The notes: generated by a model from the letters alone, not told the origin. A DNA stretch of 40,179 bases from an uncultured Oscillospiraceae bacterium (GCA_947629755.1 CANREY010000011.1:1-40179), one strand, 5' to 3'; numbered from the stretch's first letter, positions 1-7,669 are shown. Numbers and translations: made by a program.

Positions 1-50
1 GCCACTCTTTATTCGAATTTTTTCGCGTTTGGGGTTGACTTTTTATTTGC

Positions 51-200
51 AGGCTTTTTGGAAAAGGGGGGCAGGGGGGATTAGAGCCCCCGTCCCGCCC
101 GCAGGCGAAAAAGGCTCCCCGTTTTAATGGGGAGCTGTCGCGAAGCGACTGAGGGGTTCTACCCCCTCCCCCTCCCTCCGGGAGGGGCTTTTTCCGTGCG
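51..200. repeat. GC-rich mosaic intergenic repeat, copy 1
   Basis: Non-coding stretch downstream of nifU. It has the same modules in the same order as the two units at 2985-3700: a TTTTTGGAAAAGGGG hairpin, a GATTAGAGCCC block, CGTCCCGCCCGCAGGCG, a GAGCTGTCGC...GCGACTGAGGGG block, and a CCCTCC/GGAGGG inverted block. Nothing in 1-235 looks like a gene. The rest of 1-50 is AT-rich and unassigned. Confidence 0.7.
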
Positions 201-226
201 GCGGGAATGGTTCAGGGCGTGTCAGT

Positions 227-259
227 AAAAAAATTGGGCGGGATAATCGTATCCCGCCC
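227..259 (-). terminator. Rho-independent terminator of nifS-nadA-nifU
   Basis: Perfect 9-bp stem (GGGCGGGAT 236-244 with ATCCCGCCC 251-259) and a 6-nt loop. On the minus strand it is followed by a run of seven T (plus-strand A run 227-233). It lies just past the nifU stop codon. Confidence 0.85.
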
Positions 260-273
260 GTATTGTTCTTAAT

Positions 274-720
274 TTAATGCTCCGTCCCGTTCCTCGCGCA
301 CGTCTCACAGTGCCCCGTGCAGTCCACGTCCTTCAGCTCCGGGGGCGGCTCGATGCCGTTGCGGCTGTAATAGTCCGAAAGGCACGCCCTGATGCCCTCC
401 TCGGCCAGCACGGAACAGTGGAGCTTCTGGGGAGGCAGGCCGTCAAGGGCCTCGGCCACGGCCTTATTGGTGAGCTTCAGCGCCTCCTCCACGCTCTTCC
501 CCTTCACGAGCTCCGTGGCCATGGAGCTGGTGGCTATGGCCGCTCCACAGCCGAAGGTCTTGAAGCTGACCTTCTCTATGATGCCGTTTTCGATCTTCAT
601 ATAGATCTTCATTATATCGCCGCACACCGGGTTGCCCACCTGGCCGATGGCGTTGGCGTCGGGCAGCTCCCCCACGTTGCGGGGATTTGAGAAGTGGTCC
701 ATTACCTTATCCGAATACAT
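274..720 (-). CDS. nifU: NifU/IscU-type Fe-S cluster assembly scaffold
   Basis: 148 aa. It assembles a transient Fe-S cluster from sulfur supplied by a cysteine desulfurase and passes it to apo-proteins in the cytosol. The three scaffold cysteines of the family are visible in GNPVCGD (about residue 33), TFGCGAAIA (about 58) and LHCSVLAEEG (about 102). The C-terminal tail carries further cysteines (CTGHCETC), an extension I believe is common in clostridial NifU-like proteins. The ATG has a strong AAGGAGG ribosome site. It is the last gene of nifS-nadA-nifU, 12 bp after nadA, so its sulfur donor and one likely Fe-S client are co-transcribed. A terminator follows. Confidence 0.93.
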   Translation of the reverse strand: MYSDKVMDHFSNPRNVGELPDANAIGQVGNPVCGDIMKIYMKIENGIIEKVSFKTFGCGAAIATSSMATELVKGKSVEEALKLTNKAVAEALDGLPPQKLHCSVLAEEGIRACLSDYYSRNGIEPPPELKDVDCTGHCETCARNGTEH

Positions 721-732
721 TTTAAGACCTCC

Positions 733-1644
733 TTATGAATTTACCATCTGGTCAAGGCTCTTTTTAGCGGCTTTGAGCTCGTTATCAGGCAGCTCGACCT
801 TGTATTTTTCGTCCCTCAGGCACTCGTATAGCGCCCGAAGCGTCACCTTTTTCATGTTGGGACACACGAAGGAGCTCCCCACGCCGTAGATTTTTTTCTC
901 CGGCAGCTCACGTCTGAGCCTCTCCACGATCTCCCCCTCGGTACCTATCAGTATCTCGTGAGCCTCGGTGCTCCTTGCGAAATCCAGTATCTCAGCCGTG
1001 GACCCCACCAGGTCCCCGTGCTTCACCACGTCCTCGCCGCACTCCGGGTGGACGGCGAACACCGCCTCCGGGTGGGCCCTCTTGGCCGCCAGCACGTCCG
1101 CCTCAGTTATCTTGTGGTGGGTGGGGCAAAAGCCGGGGTGGAGCCAGAATTTCTTCTCCGGCACGTTTTTGGCCACGAAGCTCCCCAGATGGACGTCCGG
1201 CACGAAGATTATCTCGTCGCAGTCCAGCTTTTTCGCTATCCTCAGCGCCGAGGAGCTTGTACAGCACACGTCCGACACCGCCTTCACCGCGGCTGAGGAG
1301 TTTACGTAGCACATGACCGCGGCCTTGGGGTGCTCCCGCCGGAGCGCAAGCACGTCCTCCGGCGTCACCATGTCCGCCATGGGACAGCCCGCGTCCAAGC
1401 TGGGAAGAAGCACGGTCTTATCGGGGGATAAAATTTTCGCGCTCTCCCCCATGAACCGCACGCCGCATATGACTATGAGGTCGTTTTCCGCCTTGGCCGC
1501 CTTCTGTGCCATGGCGAAGGAGTCGCACACCGCGTCGGCCACGTCCTGCACCTCCAGCGGCACATAGTAGTGGGCCAATATGAGGGCGTTTTTCTCCCCT
1601 TTGAGCCTCAGTATCTCCCTTTGGAGCTCGTTAAAATTTTCCAT
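733..1644 (-). CDS. nadA: Quinolinate synthase A
   Basis: 303 aa, the usual length for the family. It condenses iminoaspartate with dihydroxyacetone phosphate to quinolinate in de novo NAD synthesis and needs a [4Fe-4S] cluster. The three expected cluster cysteines are present: one in AVMCYVNSSA, one in HPECGEDVV and one in SSFVCPNMKKV. The early ALILAHYYVP motif is also typical. The start overlaps the 3' end of nifS by 14 bp, with GGAGG inside nifS, which suggests translational coupling. nadB and nadC are not in this window, so the iminoaspartate source is elsewhere or beyond view. Confidence 0.96.
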   Translation of the reverse strand: MENFNELQREILRLKGEKNALILAHYYVPLEVQDVADAVCDSFAMAQKAAKAENDLIVICGVRFMGESAKILSPDKTVLLPSLDAGCPMADMVTPEDVLALRREHPKAAVMCYVNSSAAVKAVSDVCCTSSSALRIAKKLDCDEIIFVPDVHLGSFVAKNVPEKKFWLHPGFCPTHHKITEADVLAAKRAHPEAVFAVHPECGEDVVKHGDLVGSTAEILDFARSTEAHEILIGTEGEIVERLRRELPEKKIYGVGSSFVCPNMKKVTLRALYECLRDEKYKVELPDNELKAAKKSLDQMVNS

Positions 1645-2812
1645 TGAGCCGGTCCTCCCAGAGGGGCGACATGCTCCGAAGCCTCTCTATTATGGGCGGG
1701 AGCTTTTCGATGATATAGTCAATGTCCTCGTCCGTGGTGGTGTCGGTTATGGACAGCCTCAATGACCCGTGGGCCACCTCGTGGGGAAGGCCGATAGCCA
1801 GCAGTACGTGGCTGGGGTCAAGACTCACGGAGGAGCAGGCCGAGCCGGAGGAGGCGCATATTCCCTCCCTATCGAGGCTCAGCACCAGCGACTCGCCCTC
1901 CACGCACTCAAAGACGAAGGACGCTATGCCGGGGAGCCTGTTCACCGGGTCACCGGTGAGCCGTGAATATGGTATGGTCTTGAAGGCCTCGATGAGTCTG
2001 TCGCGCATCTTTGAAACTCTCGGCATGGTCTCTGGGAGATTGTTGACGGCCTCCTCCAGCGCCGCGGCCATGCCCACGATCTCAGGCACGTTCTCGGTGC
2101 CGGAGCGCTGGTTGCGCTCCTGCCCGCCGCCGTGGAGAAGCTGGGGCACACGGATTCCCTTCCTTATATACATGGCCCCCACGCCCTTGGGCCCGTGGAA
2201 CTTGTGGCCGGAGATGCTGAGCATGTCGATGTTCATGGCCTTCACGTCGATGGGTATGTGCCCCGCGGCCTGAACGGCGTCCGTGTGGAAAAGCACCCCG
2301 TGCTCGTGGGCTATGCGTCCTATCTCCGCAACCGGCAAAATGGTGCCGATCTCGTTATTCGCCATCATGACGGAAATGAGTATGGTGTCCGGCCTTATGG
2401 CGGCCTCAAGCTCCTGAAGGTCTATGCCGCCCTTCTCGTCCGCCTTCAGATACGTGACCTCGTAGCCCTTCTTCTTGAGCCAGTCCAAGGTGTGTGTTAT
2501 GGCGTGGTGCTCGATGGAGCTCGTTATAATGTGCTTGCCCTTCGCGGCCTTGGCCTCGGCAATGCCCTTCAGGGCCCAGTTATCCGACTCCGTGCCGCAT
2601 CCGGTGAAATATATCTCCACGGGCTCCGCGTTGAGGCACTTTGCCACCTTGGCCCTCGCCTCGTCCAGTCCCCGTCTGGCGTTCCGGCCCACGGAGTACA
2701 GACTTGAGGGGTTGCCGTAATTTTCAGTCATATAGGGCATCATGGCCTCCACGCACGTCCTCGACATCGCCGTAGTGGCCGCGTTGTCCGCGTAAACAAA
2801 CTTATCTGCCAT
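1631..2812 (-). CDS. nifS: Cysteine desulfurase, NifS/IscS family
   Basis: 393 aa PLP enzyme of aminotransferase class V. It converts cysteine to alanine and a protein-bound persulfide. The PLP lysine is in SISGHKFHGPKG and the catalytic cysteine is in the loop SSGSACSSVSLDPSHVL near residue 325. That loop is the long form seen in IscS/NifS group I enzymes. The N-terminal YADNAATTAMS motif is typical. It is the first gene of an operon with nadA and nifU, so its likely task is to supply sulfur for the NadA cluster and others. The promoter at 2905-2932 lies about 95 bp upstream. Confidence 0.95.
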   Translation of the reverse strand: MADKFVYADNAATTAMSRTCVEAMMPYMTENYGNPSSLYSVGRNARRGLDEARAKVAKCLNAEPVEIYFTGCGTESDNWALKGIAEAKAAKGKHIITSSIEHHAITHTLDWLKKKGYEVTYLKADEKGGIDLQELEAAIRPDTILISVMMANNEIGTILPVAEIGRIAHEHGVLFHTDAVQAAGHIPIDVKAMNIDMLSISGHKFHGPKGVGAMYIRKGIRVPQLLHGGGQERNQRSGTENVPEIVGMAAALEEAVNNLPETMPRVSKMRDRLIEAFKTIPYSRLTGDPVNRLPGIASFVFECVEGESLVLSLDREGICASSGSACSSVSLDPSHVLLAIGLPHEVAHGSLRLSITDTTTDEDIDYIIEKLPPIIERLRSMSPLWEDRLNGKF

Positions 2813-2904
2813 GTTAAATTTCGCCTCGTCAAATTTTTTGGCCCCCCGTCCCGCCGCCGCTCATCAGAGCCCCACGTCGGTCCTCCCGGTTAGCCGAAGA
2901 TAAT

Positions 2905-2932
2905 TTTATACCCGTAAAGTAGGTTTTGTCAA
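2905..2932 (-). promoter_or_regulatory. Sigma-A-type promoter of nifS-nadA-nifU
   Basis: Read on the minus strand: TTGACA (2932-2927), 16-bp spacer, TATAAA (2910-2905). It points into nifS, leaving a leader of about 85 nt. No operator was identified. Confidence 0.75.
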
Positions 2933-2942
2933 TATCCCGATG

Positions 2943-2971
2943 TTGTAATTGTACAAAATATATGCTATAAT
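2943..2971 (+). promoter_or_regulatory. Orphan promoter-like sequence reading into the repeat region
   Basis: TTGTAA (2943-2948), 17-bp spacer, TATAAT (2966-2971). It diverges from the nifS promoter and points toward 2985-3900, where there is no recognisable gene until rex at 3927. It could make a non-coding or very long leader RNA, or be a chance match in an AT-rich gap. Confidence 0.45.
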
Positions 2972-2984
2972 CAAACCGCTCGCG

Positions 2985-3340
2985 CCCTCCGGCGCTAATT
3001 TAAATATGAGAGGTCTATTCCCCCTCCCCTACGCCAATTTACGAAAAATCTCCCCGATCCCCCCGTAGGGGCGGGTTCCAAACCCGCCCGTCCCCCGTCA
3101 ACCACCGCACCCTTCACCCCCTTTTTGGAAAAGGGGGGCAGGGGGGGATTAGAGCTCCCCGTCCCGCCCGCAGGCGAAATCCTTGGCTCCTCCTCGTAGG
3201 AGGAGCTGTCGCCCGCAGGCGACTGAGGAAGCGAGGCCGAAGGTCTTGCCCGCACCCCCACCAGAACGCAAACCATGCCCCTCCCTTGGGAGGGGGTAGG
3301 GGGTGGGGCGAATATTTTCCTCCGCCCCTCAAAAAGGTCA
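2985..3340. repeat. Tandem mosaic repeat, unit 1
   Basis: First unit of a diverged tandem duplication. Corresponding blocks in units 1 and 2 lie 350 to 358 bp apart. The stretch from 3065 to about 3135 keeps an exact offset of 354 bp. Contents in order: a CGCC/GGCG inverted block, an AGGGTC/CTACGCC block, GTAGGGGCGGGTT with its inverted partner AACCCGCCC, a CCCCTTTTTGG hairpin, the GATTAGAG block, and a CTCCTCC/GGAGGAG inverted block. A 33-bp block at 3278-3310 recurs exactly at 3725-3757. No coding frame here is credible. Confidence 0.8.
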
Positions 3341-3700
3341 CGCCTTACGGCGCTTATTAAAACGGGAGGGTCACGGACCCTCCCCTACGCCAAAATTTGA
3401 AAATCCCCCATTCACCCCGTAGGGGCGGGTTCCAAACCCGCCCGTCCCCCGTCAACCACCGCACCCTTTACCCCCTTTTTGGAAAAGGGGACAGGGGATT
3501 AGAGCCCTCGTCCCGCCCGCAGGCGCAAATTCCAATCGCGGCCCTTCGGGCCGCACCCCTATTCCCCCGGCTCCCCGTTTTAATGGGCTGCGCTCGCAAG
3601 CGCGTTTCGGAGCGCAACCGCCGCTTGCGGCGGCTCTTAGCGCGGAGATGAGCTGTCGCCTCATCGACTGAGGGGTCCCGCGTGGTAGAATGTCATTCAC
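3341..3700. repeat. Tandem mosaic repeat, unit 2
   Basis: Second unit, aligned to unit 1 at an offset near 354 bp. After the shared modules it carries unit-specific hairpins, including a CCGCCGC/GCGGCGG stem near 3620-3640 and a GATGAGCTGTCGCCTCATC palindrome near 3645-3665. It ends with the same CGACTGAGGGGT block as copy 1 at 51-200. The gene-free interval 2813-3926 consists mostly of these units. Confidence 0.8.
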
Positions 3701-3724
3701 TCAGACATCTTCCCCGCGTGGTTG

Positions 3725-3801
3725 CCCCTCCCTTGGGAGGGGGTAGGGGGTGGGGCGTGTCATTCGCCCCTCCTCCCTGAGGAGGGGGCAGGGGGAGGAG
3801 C
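3725..3801. repeat. CCCTCC/GGAGGG repeat modules
   Basis: 3725-3757 is an exact second copy of the 33-bp block at 3278-3310. At about 3768-3801 there follows a related CCTCC...GGAGG module similar to the one at 165-187. Both are self-complementary and GC-rich. Confidence 0.7.
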
Positions 3802-3926
3802 CCGAATATACGTCCCTCTCCCCCCACTTGCATCTCCCCCACTTTTGTGCTAAAATAATCTGAGCGACCCGCGCGTCCGCGTTCCCGCGCCCCCGTCCGA
3901 TATAATATTTTATGGAGCGACATGAG

Positions 3927-4574
3927 ATGAAATACAGGATTTCCGCCAACGTCATAAGAAGGCTCCCCCGCTATCTTCGGTGGATGCGATTTTTAGAGCG
4001 TCAAAAGGTGGAGAAAATATCCTCCGGCGATCTGGGTGAGAGAATGGGCCTCACGGCCTCCCAGATACGTCAGGACTTCAACTGCTTCGGCGGCTTCGGC
4101 CAGCAGGGCTACGGCTACAACGTAAGCGACCTTCGCCGGGACATCGGCTCGATACTCGGCGTGGACGAGACGCTTTCGTCCGTGGTCATCGGCGTGGGCA
4201 ACCTTGGCCGGGCCCTCATTTCAAACTTCCGCTTTTCGGAGTACGGCTTTCGCGTAACCGCGGCCTTTGACGTCCTCCCGGAGCTCCGGGGCGCCGTCAT
4301 AAACGGCGTCACCGTCCGCCCGGCCTCGGAGCTTGAGGACTACCTTCGCTCAAACGACGTGGACGTGGCCATACTGACGCTCCCGCAGGCATACGCCAAC
4401 GAGACGGCTGAGCTTGCCGTCAGGTGCGGCGTCAGGGGCATATGGAACTTCACCGGCATCGACTTTGACGGCGATCTTGGCGATACCGTGGTGGAGGACG
4501 TACACCTGTCCGACAGCCTGCTCACACTGGGCTACTATCTCCGTGCCCGCCAGAACACAAAGGAGGACATATGA
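3927..4574 (+). CDS. rex: Redox-sensing transcriptional repressor Rex
   Basis: 215 aa from the ATG at 3927, which has GGAG 9 nt upstream. An in-frame ATG at 3912 would add five residues but has no ribosome site and lies only 6 nt after a TATAAT (3901-3906), so I prefer 3927. The N-terminal winged helix (about 1-75) contains ISSGDLGERMGLTASQIRQD and the FNCFGGFGQQGYGYNV segment typical of Rex. The Rossmann domain has the GVGNLGRAL dinucleotide loop. Rex binds NADH/NAD+ and represses fermentation and energy genes when NADH is low. The 3' end overlaps the next gene (ATGA). No clear Rex operator was found near its own start. Confidence 0.95.
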   Translation: MKYRISANVIRRLPRYLRWMRFLERQKVEKISSGDLGERMGLTASQIRQDFNCFGGFGQQGYGYNVSDLRRDIGSILGVDETLSSVVIGVGNLGRALISNFRFSEYGFRVTAAFDVLPELRGAVINGVTVRPASELEDYLRSNDVDVAILTLPQAYANETAELAVRCGVRGIWNFTGIDFDGDLGDTVVEDVHLSDSLLTLGYYLRARQNTKEDI

Positions 4575-5647
4575 AGAAAATAATCACCGCCCTTCTCGCG
4601 GTCTCGCTCCTCGCGGCCATGACCTGCGCCTCGGCCAGCGAGGCCGGCTCCGTGGCCGACCCACTTATAACTAAAAGCTACGCTGAAGGCCAGTACGCCG
4701 AAAGTCTCGCGTCCACCCTCACCGCCTCCGCCCTCTCCGCCCTTCAGGCCGTATACGACCGGGCCCTGAGCTCCCTCGACCCCGGCGGCAGCCTGCCTCA
4801 GGGCCAGTACACGAACGGCCGGGAGCTCATGTCCCTGCCCGCCGGCACTGTCATATCCATGTTCACCGGCGGCACGCTCATTCTCATGTCCGGCGACATG
4901 TCCCTGTCCATTAAGGCCGGGGACGTGGTCGACGCAAGCTCCGGCAAGGTATTCACCGGCGGTGAGCTCAAACAAAACGTGAGATACGTGTGCGTTGAGG
5001 ACACCTTGGTCTCCTTCACCGCGTTTTCCGACTGCGCCGTCATAATGGAGGGCTCCTACCGCCCCGACGGCACGGTGGTCATACCCAAGCCCCCCACGCC
5101 CGTCTTTGACGACGTGCCCGCCGGCGCGTGGTACGCCGAGGCCGTCGGCTACGCCGTGGAGAAGGGCATAATGGACGGCGTGGGAGGCGGCCGCTTCTCC
5201 CCCACCGCCGACACCACCAGGGCACAGCTGGTGACCATACTTTACCGCCTTGAGAACGAGCCCGCCGTGGCCCCCGCCGATTTCACCGACGTGCCCTCCG
5301 GCCAGTGGTACTCAAACGCCGTCTCTTGGGCCGCGGCCAACGGCATAGTGGGCGGCTACGGCAACGGCACCTTCGGCCCCATGAACGCCCTCACCCGTGA
5401 GCAGATGGCAAAGATACTCTACGGCTACGCCCAGTATAAGGGCGTGGACGTGTCGGTCACCGCCGGCCTTGGCGGCTACCGCGACGCCTCCTCGGTCCAG
5501 AGCTGGGCCGTGGAGCCCATGGGCTGGGCCATCGCCTCCGGTCTCATCTCCGGCACCTCCCCCGACACCCTCTCCCCCGCCGGGAGCTCCGTCCGGGCCC
5601 AGACCGCCACCGTCCTCATGCGTCTTTGTGAGAACATTCTCAAATAG
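4571..5647 (+). CDS. Secreted S-layer-homology (SLH) domain protein
   Basis: 358 aa. It begins with a signal peptide (KK, then a hydrophobic stretch to about residue 20 and an Ala/Ser cleavage region). Residues about 25-175 form a Gly/Ser-rich domain I do not recognise. The C-terminal half has three SLH repeats: VFDDVPAGAWYAEAVGYAVE, ADFTDVPSGQWYSNAVSWAA and GGYRDASSVQSWAVEPMGWA, each followed by a RAQ/REQ-type helix. SLH domains bind pyruvylated secondary cell-wall polymers, so the protein should sit on the cell surface. Its start overlaps the rex stop codon, so the two are probably translated together, an odd pairing of cytosolic redox regulator and wall protein. Confidence 0.9.
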   Translation: MKKIITALLAVSLLAAMTCASASEAGSVADPLITKSYAEGQYAESLASTLTASALSALQAVYDRALSSLDPGGSLPQGQYTNGRELMSLPAGTVISMFTGGTLILMSGDMSLSIKAGDVVDASSGKVFTGGELKQNVRYVCVEDTLVSFTAFSDCAVIMEGSYRPDGTVVIPKPPTPVFDDVPAGAWYAEAVGYAVEKGIMDGVGGGRFSPTADTTRAQLVTILYRLENEPAVAPADFTDVPSGQWYSNAVSWAAANGIVGGYGNGTFGPMNALTREQMAKILYGYAQYKGVDVSVTAGLGGYRDASSVQSWAVEPMGWAIASGLISGTSPDTLSPAGSSVRAQTATVLMRLCENILK

Positions 5648-5722
5648 GATCCCCCCGCCTCCCGCAGGTCAATTTTTCCAAAACCGGCCCTGAGGCCGCC
5701 CCAAAAAATTCCCACCTCCCTA

Positions 5723-5820
5723 AACCTGCCCTGAACCTACCTGAAGCTATCCCGAAGCCTATCCAAGGCCCACCCAAAACTATCCCGAAACATACCCGAA
5801 ACCACCCCGAAACATACCCT
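5723..5820. repeat. Degenerate 10-12-bp tandem repeat
   Basis: About nine head-to-tail units of the form AA-NC-NAYCCCG, for example AACCTGCCCTG, AAGCTATCCCG, AAACATACCCG and AAACCACCCCG. It is non-coding and lies between the SLH gene and the terminator. The unit length is close to one DNA helical turn. Confidence 0.75.
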
Positions 5821-5840
5821 CGATTTACGTAAAATCACGA

Positions 5841-5889
5841 AAAAACGTCCCCGGAAGCATTTACGCGCTTCCGGGGATATATCCTTTTT
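5841..5889. terminator. Bidirectional terminator between convergent genes
   Basis: Perfect 10-bp stem (5849-5858 with 5867-5876) and an 8-nt loop. It is flanked by an A run at 5840-5845, which reads as T on the minus strand, and a T run at 5884-5889. It serves the SLH gene on plus and the permease gene on minus. Confidence 0.85.
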
Positions 5890-5897
5890 TGCGTTTT

Positions 5898-7280
5898 TTA
5901 TTCCGGCTTTCCGTCCTCGCCGGTATCGCTTTCCGCCTCCGTAGCCACCTCCGTAGCCGCCTCCGTGACCGCCTCCGTGACCTCCACCGTCCGGCTCACG
6001 TCCGTGTCCTCCCCGGCCGCCTCCAGATGGAGCTCCGGCCGCTTGTACACGGGCTTTTTCGTCTCCCTGTCTATGTGGTCAATATCCCTGTAAAACGCCG
6101 TGTCCTCCGGTAGTCCACGCCTGCGCAGTCTGCGGTTGTTGACCCGCTTTATGATGCTGTACAGCACCGTGGTCAGCGGCACCCCTATGAGCATACCCAC
6201 GAGCCCGAATAATCCCCCGAAGAAGAGTATGGCGAACATGATCCAAAAGCCCGAAAGTCCCGTCCTCGCGGCGTGTATCCGGGGCTTAAGTATCTGCCCG
6301 TCCACCTGCTGGAGAATGACCGTGAAGATGACGAAGATCAGCGCCTGCGTTGGGTTTTCAAGCAGCAGCAAAAGCGTGGAGGGCACCGCCCCTATAAGCG
6401 GCCCGAACATTGGGATAATGTTCGTCAGGCTCACAAGAAGCGTTATGAGCACCACGTATGGCATACCCATGAGCATCATGAATATGTAGTTTAATAGCCC
6501 CACTATGACGGCGTCTATAAGGGTCCCCACTATGTAGTTGCCAAAGGCGTCGTCCACGGCCTTCGTCTCCGCGATTATCACGTTGGCGGTCCTGACCCCG
6601 AATACTGAGTAGGCCACCTTCTTCACCTGGGCGCAGAATATCTCCTTGTTGTACATGACGTATACGGAGATGATAAGACCTATGAAGATGTCCACCACCG
6701 TGGCTATGACCGAGATCATGCCCCCGGTTATGTTGGCGATAACGTCCCCAAGTCCCGGCAAAAGCTTCGTCTGGAGCCAGTTTATGAGGGAGCCGGATAT
6801 GGAGTTCACCCACTCCACCGCCACGTCCTCCAGGGCGTAGCCGTCAAGGACCTCCTGTATCCAATTTATCGCGGCCGTCAGGTAATCCTGAGAGCTCAAA
6901 ACCAGCTTCTCAACACTTGCGAATATCTCCGGCAAAACTATTATCATAAGTCCGGCCAACACCCAGATAAGCAGGACCATTATGAGAACAATTGAGAATA
7001 TTCTGGCGGCCTTTTTGGCCTTTACCGGGCTTTTTTTGAACATTCGGCGTGTAAGCCTTATGAATACCTTGTTCTCAAAAATGATAAGCACCCGGTTTAA
7101 AAGATAGGCTATGAGTATGCCGTAAATGACCGGCTCCAGCGCCGAGATCATGAGCGACACAAGGCCGGATATGGCCGGCAGACTGCTCAGCAGCCAGAAG
7201 AAGATTATGCTCGTCACCACCACTAAAAAGCCGGTGATGCCCCAGTAGAGATATTTTTTATCCCATTTGAAATTTTTCAT
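5898..7280 (-). CDS. AI-2E family transporter (YtvI/PerM-like permease)
   Basis: 460 aa. Hydrophobic segments start at about residues 14 and 38, near 95-120, and as a cluster in about 200-360, giving roughly seven to eight membrane spans in the pattern of PF01594. The segments VGTLIDAVIVGLLNYIFM and the later NIIPMFGPLIGAVP are typical of the family. Members have been linked to autoinducer-2 export or Na+/H+ antiport, but most are uncharacterised and the substrate cannot be read from the sequence. The C-terminal tail is hydrophilic with a degenerate TEA(V/A) repeat (about residues 430-450). It is the last gene of the minus operon after rqcP, with a GGGGGAG ribosome site. Confidence 0.88.
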   Translation of the reverse strand: MKNFKWDKKYLYWGITGFLVVVTSIIFFWLLSSLPAISGLVSLMISALEPVIYGILIAYLLNRVLIIFENKVFIRLTRRMFKKSPVKAKKAARIFSIVLIMVLLIWVLAGLMIIVLPEIFASVEKLVLSSQDYLTAAINWIQEVLDGYALEDVAVEWVNSISGSLINWLQTKLLPGLGDVIANITGGMISVIATVVDIFIGLIISVYVMYNKEIFCAQVKKVAYSVFGVRTANVIIAETKAVDDAFGNYIVGTLIDAVIVGLLNYIFMMLMGMPYVVLITLLVSLTNIIPMFGPLIGAVPSTLLLLLENPTQALIFVIFTVILQQVDGQILKPRIHAARTGLSGFWIMFAILFFGGLFGLVGMLIGVPLTTVLYSIIKRVNNRRLRRRGLPEDTAFYRDIDHIDRETKKPVYKRPELHLEAAGEDTDVSRTVEVTEAVTEAATEVATEAESDTGEDGKPE

Positions 7281-7298
7281 AAGACCGTCTCCCCCGAC

Positions 7299-7316
7299 CG
7301 GGGCCCGCGGGCCCCG
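7299..7316. repeat. 18-bp perfect GC palindrome
   Basis: CGGGGCCCGCGGGCCCCG is its own reverse complement. It lies between rqcP and the permease gene in the minus operon, just upstream of the permease ribosome site. As RNA it would form a short, strong hairpin with no T run, so it may tune expression between the genes. Confidence 0.6.
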
Positions 7317-7332
7317 TGCCTTATTAAAAAAA

Positions 7333-7575
7333 TCAGACTATCTGGCGGTACATGGCGGACGCGTCGTCCTTGCGGACCGTCTCCTGGACGGACAGGACCT
7401 CCACCTTCACCTTTTTCGCCCCGAAGGACAGCTCGATTATATCCCCCGGCTTTACCTCCTTTGAGGGCTTGGCGACGGCTCCGTTCACCGTCACTCTGCC
7501 CCCGTCGGCGGCTTCGGCGGCCACGGTGCGGCGCTTTATAAGGCGGGAGACCTTAAGATATTTGTCAAGTCTCAT
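7333..7575 (-). CDS. rqcP: RqcP (YabO) S4-domain RNA-binding protein
   Basis: 80 aa, almost entirely one S4 domain. The start MRLDKYLKVSRLIKRRTVAAEAADGGRVTVNG carries the S4 core, followed by PSKEVKPGDIIELSF. In Bacillus the homologue RqcP works with RqcH on 50S subunits to add C-terminal alanine tails to stalled peptides in ribosome quality control. The neighbourhood supports the name: mazG, hup and spoVB lie upstream in the same operon, as in the yabMNO region of Firmicutes. Two hairpins separate it from hup. Confidence 0.9.
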   Translation of the reverse strand: MRLDKYLKVSRLIKRRTVAAEAADGGRVTVNGAVAKPSKEVKPGDIIELSFGAKKVKVEVLSVQETVRKDDASAMYRQIV

Positions 7576-7596
7576 AATTCTCCATCAAAAGGATAT

Positions 7597-7656
7597 GCCC
7601 CGGTTCACCGGGGCGTGGTCTTCAGATGAGCCGGGGGTTCCCGGCTCATCTTTTTT
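7597..7656 (-). promoter_or_regulatory. Tandem hairpins between hup and rqcP
   Basis: On the minus strand a perfect 11-bp stem (7650-7640 with 7635-7625, 4-nt loop) is followed by a perfect 7-bp stem (7614-7608 with 7603-7597, 4-nt loop) and then ATATCCTTTTG. Only the second has a weak T tract on the transcribed strand. The first has its T6 (7651-7656) on the plus strand. They may cause partial termination or protect the abundant hup mRNA 3' end. Confidence 0.6.
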
Positions 7657-7669
7657 GAACGTAACCAGC

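Noticed and set aside
3397..3700. Overlapping frames on both strands in the repeat region
   Set aside because: They are translations of self-complementary repeats, Pro/Gly/Arg-rich, with no ribosome sites. The DNA repeats explain them.
5723..5820. CRISPR array
   Set aside because: Units are only 10-12 bp with no spacers and no cas genes nearby.
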